DNA of 64,000 bases from Motacilla alba alba (taxonomy: Eukaryota; Chordata; Aves; Passeriformes; Motacillidae), in NCBI RefSeq assembly GCF_015832195.1, contig NC_052019.1:1101685-1165684 (forward strand). The letters run 5' to 3'. A program made the translations under genes and the position numbers. Within the stretch, counting starts at the first letter, position 1; each line of letters starts with the position of its first letter. Below the pieces are notes generated by a model, which was not told the DNA's origin, did no database searches, and saw only the letters and a program-made list of their open reading frames with translations. Shown here in pieces: positions 55,370 to 64,000 of the stretch.

Positions 55370-55740
55370 TCAGGGCGCACAAAATGGTGGGAAAAGGAGA
55401 AAAAAGGTTGGAATAGAAACATTTCAGGTGCTCCTGGGGTGTTCCTGTCTCTCGCGGGACACCAAAACGGGTGGAAAAATGAAAAGAAAGGTTGGAATAG
55501 AAACATTTCGGGCTCGGTTTGTCTCTTGGGGAACACCAAAATGGTGGAAAAAAGGAGGAAAAGTTGGACTAGAAACATTTCAAGTCCTCCTGGGGTGTTT
55601 TTGTCTCTCGGGGGACACCAAAACGGGTGGAAAACATGAAAAGAAAGGTTGGAATAGAAACATTTCAGGCCTGGTTTATCAAGGAACACCAAAATGGTGG
55701 AAAAGGAGAAGAAGATTTGGAATAGAAACATTTTAAAATC
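55370..55740 (+). repeat. Minisatellite, about 75-85 base unit
   Basis: About five units of GGTTGGAATAGAAACATTTC, AGGTGCTCCTGGGGTGTTCC, TGTCTCTCGGGGGACACCAA, AATGGTGGAAAAAGGAG. Confidence 0.9.
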
Positions 55741-55779
55741 CAGTTTGATCTCTGCTTTACAACTTGTCCCTTTGTCCCA

Positions 55780-57258
55780 GGAGGGCGTGTTTGGGGTCAG
55801 GTTTTGGATGTTCCTGGTGGATCCTGGCAGCAGAGCTGGGGATGCTGGGCTGGGATGTCCAGAGGGCGTTTTTGGGGTCAGGTTTTGGATGTTCCTGGAG
55901 CATCCAGATGGGAACTGGGAGAGAACAGCACCCCCTCAGCTGGGGATGCTGGGCTGGGATGTCCAGAGGACATTTTTGGGGTCAGATTTGGGTGTTTCTG
56001 GCAGCAGAGCAGGGGGTGCTGATTTGGTGTGTCCAGAGGACATTTTTGGGGTCAGTTTTGGATGTTCCTGGTGGATCCTGCCAGCAGAGCTGGGGATGCT
56101 GAGCTGGCGTGTCCAGAGGACATTTTTGGGGTCAGATTCTGGATGTTCCTGGGTGAGGAACATTCCTTTTTGTTCCTTTTTGGGTGAGGTTCTGGATGTT
56201 CCTGGTGGATCCTGGCAGGCAGAGCTGGCGATGCTGAGCTGGTGTGTCCAGAGGGCGTTTTTGGGGTGAAGTTTTGGATGTTCCTGGTGGATCCTGGCAG
56301 CAGAGCTGGGGATGCTGAGCTGGGGGTGCTGAGCTCGTGTGTCTGGAGGGCATTTTTGGGGTCAGGTTTTGGATGTTCCTGGCACATCTAAATGGGAACT
56401 GGGAGAGAACAGCACCCCCTCAGCGGGGGATGCTGGGCTGGGATGTCCAGAGGACATTTTTGGGGTCAGATTTTGGCAGCAGAGCAGGGGGTGTTGATTT
56501 GGTGTGTCCAGAGGACATTTCTGGGTCAGATTTTGGATGTTTCTGGTGGATCCTGCCAGCAGAGCTGGGGATGCTGGGCTGGGATGTCCTGAGAACATTT
56601 TTGGGGTCAGATTCTGGATGTTCCTGGGTGAGGAACATTCCTTTTTGTTCCTTTTTGGGTGAGGTTCTGGATGTTCCTGGTGGATGCTGGCAGCAGAGCA
56701 GGGGATGCTGGGCTGGGATGTCCAGAGGACATTTTTTGGGTCAGATTTTGGATGTTCCTGGCAGCAGAGCAGGGGGTGCTGAGCAGTGGGTGCTGCTCTG
56801 GGGTTGCTGAGCTGAAGGTGCTGATTTGGTTTGTCCAGAGGACATTTTTGGGGTCAGATTTTGGATGTTCCTGGTGGATCCTGGCAGCAGAGCTGAAGGT
56901 GCTGATTTGGTGTGTCCAGAGGACATTTTTGGGGTCAGATTTTGGATGTTCCTGGTGGATCCTGGCAGCAGAGCTGAAGGTGCTGATTTGGTGTGTCCAG
57001 AGGACATTTTCGGGGTCAGTTTTGGCGCTCCTGGCAGCAGAGCTGGGGGTGCTGATTTGGTGTGTCCAGAGGACATTTCTGGGGTCAGGTTCTGGATGTT
57101 CCTGGATGAGGAACATTCCTTTTTGTTCCTTTTTGGGTGAGGTTCTGGATGTTCCTGGTGGATCCTGGCAGGCAGAGCTGGCAATGCTGAGCTGGTGTGT
57201 CCAGAGGACATTTCCGGGGTCAGTTTTGGCGCTCCTGGCAGCGGAGCTGGGGGTGCTG
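55780..57258 (+). repeat. Minisatellite running up to the exon 2 acceptor (copy B)
   Basis: About 17 units of roughly 80-100 bases: GGACATTTTTGGGGTCAGAT, TTTGGATGTTCCTGGTGGAT, CCTGGCAGCAGAGCTGGGGA, TGCTGAGCTGGTGTGTCCAGA. Some units carry an inserted GAGGAACATTCCTTTTTGTT piece. The final unit merges into the exon 2 acceptor. The left end of the window is the same final unit in copy A. Confidence 0.92.
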
Positions 57259-57281
57259 AGCTGGCTGTCCCTGTCCTGCAG

Positions 57282-57447
57282 GTCCGTGTACGATGGCGAG
57301 GAGCACGGGCGCTTCATGGAGAAGCTGGAGGCGCGGATCCGCAACCACGACCGCGAGATCGAGAAGATGTGCAACTTCCACTACCAGGGCTTCGTGGACT
57401 CCATCACCGAGCTGCTCAAGGTGCGGGGCGAGGCCCAGAAGCTCAAG
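57282..57447 (+). CDS. EXOC6B: EXOC6B coding exon 2, second copy (copy B)
   Basis: Base-identical to 74-239, with the same acceptor (TGTCCTGCAG) and donor (GTGAGA). It encodes the same 55 residues from SVYDGEEHGRF to AQKLK. It stands about 40.7 kb downstream of exon 6, in the wrong order for a single EXOC6B transcript. Exon 6 ends on a whole codon, while this exon needs two bases before it, so joining exon 6 to it would shift the frame. The likeliest reading is a second haplotype or a misplaced contig; a real partial tandem duplication is possible. The expected partner exon 3 would fall just past the window end. Confidence 0.85.
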
Positions 57448-57517
57448 GTGAGAGGAAAGACGGGCTGGATACCAGGGAAAAGTGCTTTACAGGAGGGGTT
57501 GGTGCCTTGGGAAGGCT

Positions 57518-58165
57518 GAGGCTGGGCAGAGTCACAGAATAAAGCAGGGATTTATTAAAGGATCTCCTCCATGGATCCACCTTGGGCAGCACAAGGGCCC
57601 AGCCAGGGCTGCACCCAAGATGAACCAGAATGGTCCCAAAATGAACCCAAGATGAACCAAAATGGTCCCAAATGAACCCAAGATGAACCAAAATGGTCCC
57701 AAATGAACCCAAGATGGACCAAAATGGTCCCAAAATGCACCCAGGAAGAACCAAAATGGTCCCAAAATGAACCCAAGATGGACCAAAATGGTCCCAAAAT
57801 GCACCCAGGAAGAACCAAAATGGTCCCAAAATGAACCCAAGATGGACCAGAATGGTCCCAAAATGCACGAGCACTGCCGGGGTCTCTCCCCTGGCTCAGC
57901 TCTGCTCCATTTGCACCTTGCAGTTCATTGTCCCGTTCCAGCTTTAGCCCAGGCACTCCCACCCTGCTTGTTTTCCTCTCTCCAGCCCACGCTGTTTGTG
58001 CTCCTGGGCTGAGGTTTGGGTCATTTGTCCTCGTCCCCAGCTGGAGCAGGAATTGTTTTGTGTCCCTGCTCTGTGCAGAGCTCAGCATCCCCTGCTGTGA
58101 GCCCAGCCCCACACACTGAAGCAGCACAGGATCTGACACATAGAAAAGCCAAACCTGAGGCATCA
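57518..58165 (-). mobile_element. LTR-like dispersed repeat (copy B)
   Basis: Duplicate of 310-978. The inner minisatellite (57615-57868) differs from copy A in unit order and includes CACCCAGGAAGAACCAAAAT units not seen in copy A, while the flanks are nearly identical. Confidence 0.55.
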
Positions 58166-58171
58166 GGGTGA

Positions 58172-58345
58172 AGTTCTGGGATGTTCTGCCCAGGAGGAGC
58201 TGCAGTCCCCATCCCTGGGGGTTTTTGACAAAGCCTGGACTGGCTCTGGGTGCCAGGGTGGAGTTGGGGTGCTGGGGCTGGGCTGGACTCGTTACCTTTA
58301 AGGTCTCTTCCACCCCTGTGAGTTCTGTGAAGGTCCTGCCCTGAC
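58172..58345 (+). mobile_element. CR1-like LINE 3' fragment (copy B)
   Basis: Duplicate of the fragment at 985-1160. Confidence 0.6.
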
Positions 58346-60204
58346 ACTGCCCTGGGTAGCTCTTTTTAGGTGGCCCCATCTCAGGCACTCTGGGATTCTC
58401 AGAACCTCATCAATCTTCTCTCCTTTTATCCAGGCTGTTTCTATTAAAAAAAAATAATTAAAATATAAATATTTATTTTATTTCTTCCTGGAGCAATGGG
58501 TTGGTCGTTGAAAGTTCAGCAATTATTTGCCCAAACAGGACCAGTGTGGTGCATTAAAAGCACCAAGAAACTTCAAGCCAAGCCTGTTTTCATTAGGAAA
58601 AGTGCTTTTCCTCATGGATCCTATCCCAGTTTCTTGAGCTGAAATGAGTCTCGTGGCCTTTAAAGCTGTGCAGAAAGATGAGGGAAAGGTGGGATTTACC
58701 CAGTTCTTGGAAAGGGCTTCAGTAATGTGTGGAAAAAGCCATTTGTAGGATGGGAATTTGGAAGAAGGAAACTGGAGAAGCTTCAGGAAAAGGGACCAGG
58801 AGGTTGGAGGTGTTTGGGGTCAGGGGGGCTTGGGGCTCCAGCTTGGTTCCTGTGCCTTGAAATACAAATATTCCAGATTTGGGGAGCACAGGGGCGTCAA
58901 AACCTTCCTGGTTCTCCTCTTAAATCCAAGCAGGGTGGGGAGAGGGGGCTGGGCCGTCCCTTCCTGCAGGAACAAGGTGGGAGCTGGGCTGGAAACCCAA
59001 AAACCCTCCCAGGAGAGTCACCTGGGGAATGAGCTGAGTGCTCCCCAAAAGGGGGGGGTTGTCCCCAGGAAGGAGCTCAGTGAGGTTTTCGGGCTGAGCG
59101 GAGCCTGTCCTGGTGAAAAGGACCTTCCTGGGAATTGGGAACAACCTTCCTGCTGCTCAGGAGTGTGGGAGGCTGGAAAAGCTGAAGTTCTCAATCACAG
59201 AATCTGTCAGAAAAAGCAGATTTTCTGGAGAAAAGGGAAGAACTCGAAGTCAGGGTGCTGGCTGCTGCTTTTAACACGTTTATCCGTCGATTTAAAGCTA
59301 CCCGTGGCATTTCCCAGCAGGGTTCTTACCTGACACATCCAAGAAAGGGATTTCCTCTCAGGAACACCTTCCTGAGGGATGTCCTGAGCAGAATTCACCC
59401 AGCAATTCACTGCAGGATGAATCCATTGGAACTACCATGAAATAAGTCCTTTTTTTCCCCTTTTTTAAAATTATTTTTTCAAGCCATTGTTTCCAGCCAA
59501 GAATTGCACATTGTTTGTTTGCTCGGAGCTGGTTCCCATTCTGCCACCAGCCCCTTTGTTGGTGGCTCACTGTGAAGCCCATCCCTGTCCCCTCAGGATC
59601 TCCCTTGATTTCCATGCCTATGTGATCCATAAAACAGCACATGGCAAAAAACACCCCCAGAAAGTCCTTTCTGAAAGCCCGAGCCCTCTTTGTGAGGCTT
59701 TCCCCGGGGAATCATCTGTGGATCGAGTGCTGAGAGCGGCTTTGGTTCCAGCCATTCTTCCTCCATTTGATCCGGGCTTTGAACCCGCCAGGAGCCGGCG
59801 CTGGCGGCGGGGCCCTCCCTGCTCCCTCCCTCCCCTCGTGTGCTCCTGGCCCCGGGCTGCTCTGGGGGTCGGTTTCGTGCACGAATGTCCTCTCTGCCGT
59901 TGGTTTAGCTCCGTGTGGATGCGTCACCTTCTCGGAGTGGCCCCAAATGAACCAAACCTGAGCAGAGCCTCGGCGCTGCCTTTCCCGCCCTGTTTGTCCC
60001 TGAGCGCTGCCTCGGGAATTTATCTCCTCCAGCATCAGCTGCCTGGATGCGCCCAGGTGTGCCCAGGTGGGCAAGAGGCCCCCGGCAGTGCCAGCTCTGG
60101 GGTGGCAGCAGGGCCAGGGCAGCGCCCTTGTCCCCTGTGCTGGCACTGCCGGGACACCGCCAGCGCTGGGGCAGCTCCGGAGAGCCCTGCAGGGGCTGGA
60201 GCGT

Positions 60205-60795
60205 GGCCAGGGCAGGAACAGAGCTGGGAAGGGATGGAGAGCTCCCGAGGGAGCTGGGAAGGGATGGAGAGCTCCCGAGGGAGCTGGGAAGGGATGGAGA
60301 GTTCCTGAGGGAGCTGGGAAGGGATGGAGAGTTCCCGAGGGAGCTGGGAAGGGATGGAGAGCTCCTGAGGGAGCTGGGAAGGGATGGAGAGTTCCCGAGG
60401 GAGCTGGGAAGGGGCTGCAGAGTTCCCGAGGGAGCCGGGAAGGGGCTGCAGAGTTCCCGAGGGAGCTGGGAAGGGGCTCAGCCTGGAGCAAAGGAGGCTC
60501 AGGGGGCCCTTGTGGCTCTGCACAGCTCCTGCCAGGAGGGGACAGCCAGGGGGGTCGGGCTCTGCTCCAGGGAACAGGGACAGGAGCAGAGGGAATGGCC
60601 TCAGGGTGGGCACCAGCAGGAATTTCCCCATGGAAGGGGCTGTCCAACCTGGTGGAGTCTCCATCCCTGGAGGGGTTTCCGAGCCCTGTGGATGTGGCAC
60701 TTGGGGACAGGGGCAGTGGTGGCCCTGGCAGTGCTGGGCATGGTTGGACTGGATGATCTTTTCCAGCCATGGTGATTTTGGGATTCTGTCATTTC
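60205..60795 (+). mobile_element. CR1 LINE 3' fragment with longer minisatellite (copy B)
   Basis: Duplicate of 3016-3515. The GAGCTGGGAAGGGATGGAGA array has about eight units here against five in copy A. One local difference near 60592 (GGAATGGCCTCAGGGTGGG against GGAACAGCTCAGGGTGGG) is nearer the usual CR1 text. Confidence 0.8.
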
Positions 60796-60848
60796 CAGCT
60801 GCCCTGCTCAGCAGGGAGCCACCCTTACATTCATGCCATGGGCAGAGT

Positions 60849-61060
60849 GGTGGGATCTTGGCAAGGAATTGCTGGCTGGGAGGGTGGGCAGGGGCTGGGC
60901 TGGAATTCCCAGAGCAGCTGGGGCTGCCCCTGGATCCCTGGCAGTGCCCAAGGCCAGGCTGGACACTGGGGTTGGATCCACCTGGGACAGTGGGAGGTGT
61001 CCCTGCCATGGACCTCGATGGGATTTAAAGTTGCCTCCAGCCCAACCCATTCCCTGACTC
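60849..61060 (+). mobile_element. CR1 LINE 3' fragment (copy B)
   Basis: Duplicate of 3560-3780. Confidence 0.8.
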
Positions 61061-61231
61061 TCTCCCTCAGCTGGGTCGTTCCTGGTGGGTTTTTATCCCA
61101 CCCAGGGTTGTCCCAGCTGGGGCTGTCGTTCCTTCCTGCTCCAGGAATCCCAGCTCACGTGGCTGCCAAGCCCTTTTTAATGCCGCAGCTTTTTGCCCTG
61201 TCAGTCATTACCCAGAGATGATTCCTTCTTA

Positions 61232-61415
61232 ATTTCAGGGAATGCCAGAATTGTTCAGGTTGGAAAATCCCTCGGGGTCCAACCATTCCCAGCACGGCCC
61301 AGCCATGTCCCCAAGTGCCACATCCATGGATTTCAGTCCCTCGGGGATGGGCACTCCACCCCTGCCCGGGCTGGACAACGCTTTTGGGGAAGGAGTTTCC
61401 CCTCACGCGTAGGGA
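61232..61415 (-). mobile_element. CR1 LINE 3' fragment, reverse (copy B)
   Basis: Duplicate of 3945-4130. Confidence 0.75.
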
Positions 61416-61856
61416 CAGTGCTGGGAGCAGTTTTTGGGATTCCAGCATGGCTCTGGTCACCGTCCCTTCCCTGGGGAGTGGATGTCACCAGCAGGGACAG
61501 GGACGGATCCAGAGGCGGCTCCATTCCCAGGATTCCTCTCCAGCCTGGCTCCCCTCTCCCAGCACTCTGCCCCTCTGGGATGGTCCAGGCACTCCCTGAG
61601 CCCCCTGCTCCCTGTCCTGGGGGTGTGGATGAAGGAACAGCTCGTCCACAATCCCTGGGGTGCCCCTGGTGCCTCGTCCCTCCCGTGCCACCTGCCCGTC
61701 CCCCTCCGCGTGTCTGGCCTGGCTTAACAAATCCCAGCTCTGCCAAGCCCAGCTTAGCTGCGCGGGGTCTGTGCAAACAATCATCCCTGTTTTCCTCCAG
61801 GCCTGGAGGCTCCAGAACGATCCCAAACACGCCCCTGGTGTGGTGTTTTCAGGGTA

Positions 61857-62720
61857 GTTAGGATTTGGTGACGGGAAGGAGCGATTTTGATTCTATTTCA
61901 GAAGGCTGGTTTATTATATTGTGATATTACATTAAAAAAAACACACTGTAACTGTACTACAACGAACAGAGAGAAAGATTCATCAGGAGGCGAGACAGGA
62001 ATAGAAAGGAATGAATAACAAAGTTCTGTGACTCCCAGAGAGTCCGAGAGCTGCTGCCCCCTTGATTGGCCACCAAGCAGAAACATCCCACACTGAGCAA
62101 TGGAGGAAGCACCTGCTGCATCCCACAGCAGCAGATCACAAATTGGTTACACTGGAAGATGAGGCCCTTCAGCTTCTCAGGAGAAGGAAATCCTAGCAAA
62201 GGGATTTTCATAAAATATTATAGCTACACACATCTATTGCCACGTCTGGGGTCACCATTTATTGCCGTGCGTCTTCTGGGGAGTTAGGACTTGGTGAAGT
62301 GAAGGAGAGATTTTGACTCCATTTCAGAAGGCTGGTTTATTATATTATGATATATATTAAGAAGATTACACTATAACTGTACTACAAAGAACAGAGAGAA
62401 AGATTCATCAGGAGGCGAGACAGGAATAGAAAGGAATGGATAACAAAGTTCTGTGACTCCCAGAGAGTCCGAGAGCTGCTGCCCCCTGGATTGGCCACCA
62501 AGCAGAAACATCCCACACTGAGCAATGGAGGAAGCACCTGCTGCATCCCACAGCAGCAGATCACAAACTGTTCACACTTGAAGCTGAGGCCCTTCAGCTT
62601 CTCAGGAGAAGAAAATCCCAGCAAAGGGATTTTCATAAAATATCACAACCACACGCCCCCCTGCCCCCCAGAAACCCGGAGCGTGCAGGGCTCCGCTCCC
62701 GCCTTGCTTCTCCCCGGAGC
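61857..62720 (-). mobile_element. Tandem dimer of LTR-like element (copy B)
   Basis: Duplicate of 4568-5445. The A-run and TATATAT stretches differ by small indels (for example AGAAGATTACACTATAAC near 62360 against AAAAAACACCACACTATAAC in copy A). Confidence 0.6.
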
Positions 62721-63251
62721 TGGGATTGCTGTGGAATTTGACCAGCCAACCCCTCCAGCCTCGGCCTTATTTTAGGAGTGGTTTTAAATTACCCGACACG
62801 GATTCCTTTTTCCTGGTGGGATTTTCGGGATCTGAGCAAATCAAATAGTCTTTGGAGGAGATGCTGGGCTCCTGCTCGTAAAAGCTCCATCCATCGGAAA
62901 GGAAATGAGCAGGTTTTGGGGAGGGCAGGCAGCCAGCAGGGCTGCAGCTACTGCAGCAGGGCCAGAGATGGGATGCAGATGCTGGAGGGGAAGCCATGGA
63001 GAACTCCTTTCTTCCATCCTGGGAAGCTTGGAAGGACCATGGCTGGTGTGGGAATGAAAGGGAGCTCTGAGGCTGGGGGGTTCTGCTGCTGGAAGCACCA
63101 CAAACCATCCTGGGGGAGCTGGACCAGGGGGGAAATCGTGGTGGCCCAGGATCTGTTCCAGTAGGGAAAAAAAAATGGATCCTGAATCAATTTGATGTGG
63201 ATGAATCTAAAGTTTTCCTTCTGCCTGACCTGGTGAGCTCAAAAAGGACGG

Positions 63252-63718
63252 AGATGGTGGGATCATGGAATTGGAAGGGTTGGAAAAGTTGCTCAAGATC
63301 TTTAGGTCCAGGCACCACTAAAGCCCCTTCCCAAGTGCCACATCCACAGGGCTTTGAACCCTTCCAGGGATGGAGACTCCACTGCCCCTTTGGGCAGCCC
63401 CTTCCAATTCCTGACCCTCCTTCCCGTGAGGAATATTCCCAATAATCCCCCTGAGCCTCTCCTCTGCTCCTGTCCCTGTTCCCTGGAGCAGAGCCCGACC
63501 CCCCCGGCTGTCCCCTCCTGGCAGGAGCTGTGCAGAGCCACAAGGGCCCCCTGAGCCTCCTTTGCTCCAGGCTGAGCCCCTTCCCAGCTCCCTCGGGAAC
63601 TCTGCAGCCCCTTCCCAGCTCCCTCGGGAACTCTGCAGCCCCTTCCCAGCTCCCTCGGGAACTCTGCAGCCCCTTCCCAGCTCCCTCAGGAACTCTGCAG
63701 CCCCTTCCCAGCTCCCTC
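63252..63718 (-). mobile_element. CR1 LINE 3' fragment, reverse, with longer minisatellite (copy B)
   Basis: Duplicate of 5972-6405 with two more units of the CCCCTTCCCAGCTCCCTC array. Confidence 0.8.
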
Positions 63719-64000
63719 ATCTGCTCCCCACTGGATTTCTCCTCCAGGATGTTTTTTTTACCTTCCCAATCCCCCTTGGAGCTCCTCCTGCTCCTCCGTC
63801 CCCATCCTGCTGGAGACTGGGAGAGCCTCACGTGCTGTTCCTTCCCCGGGGTGAAATTTGTTAAAAATTCCTCGTTTCCATAATTACTCCAAAGGAAGCA
63901 AAGCTCTGGGGTGGGTTAGTGAGATCTCCCACTCCTGGAAGTCCTTTGGGGGCTCTGTCTCCCAGCTGTGGTGTTTTCCCAGCTCTGGGAAAGGTTGTGC

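Larger units (their letters stand above)
57209..64000 (+). repeat. Large direct duplication of positions 1-6662
   Basis: Collinear with the start of the window: position 1 corresponds to 57209, exon 2 at 74 to 57282, and 6662 to 64000. The net 130 extra bases here are accounted for mainly by three added units in the CR1-borne minisatellite near 60230-60475 and two added units near 63600-63715. Substitutions are sparse, about one per hundred bases or fewer in stretches I compared. The match must extend beyond the window on both sides. Confidence 0.95.

Noticed and set aside
57195..57542. Alternative-frame peptide over the second exon 2
   Set aside because: Out of frame with the conserved Sec15-family reading; only the frame giving SVYDGEEHGRF is supported.

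Overview
This is eukaryotic nuclear DNA, most likely from a bird and probably a songbird. The evidence is exons of the vertebrate exocyst gene EXOC6B, many short 3' fragments of CR1-type LINEs in both orientations, LTR-like repeats, no mammalian-type SINEs, and a very large amount of GC-rich minisatellite. The density of tandem repeats and the GC-rich exons would fit a small gene-rich chromosome, but that is inference and I cannot name the species.

The only gene I can support is EXOC6B (exocyst subunit, Sec15 family), on the + strand. Five consecutive coding exons are visible with canonical splice sites: exon 2 (74-239), exon 3 (8357-8404), exon 4 (10469-10559), exon 5 (10685-10730) and exon 6 (16368-16572). 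They encode an unbroken N-terminal stretch of about 185 residues. Exon numbers assume one coding exon upstream, outside the window. Everything else is intron-like: CR1 fragments, LTR-like elements, about twenty different minisatellite families and AT-rich blocks.

An assembly gap of exactly 1000 N lies at 25918-26917. After it comes about 30 kb with no recognisable exon, then a second copy of the start of the window. Positions 57209-64000 match 1-6662 almost base for base, including an identical exon 2 at 57282-57447, and differ mostly by scattered substitutions and by minisatellite copy number. Exon 2 therefore appears again after exon 6. Splicing exon 6 to this second exon 2 would break the reading frame, because exons 2-6 total 556 bases. 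I think an uncollapsed second haplotype or misordered contigs is the likeliest explanation; a real tandem segmental duplication is the alternative.

The most unusual biology is how minisatellites relate to splice sites. The array downstream of exon 6 repeats the last 18 bases of the exon together with its 5' splice site about 17 times. The intron 3 array repeats a 3'-splice-site-like pyrimidine tract about 18 times. A third array runs up to the exon 2 acceptor. Several other arrays appear to have grown from the 3' tails of CR1 elements or from inside LTR-like elements. No bacterial, phage or CRISPR-type system is present.
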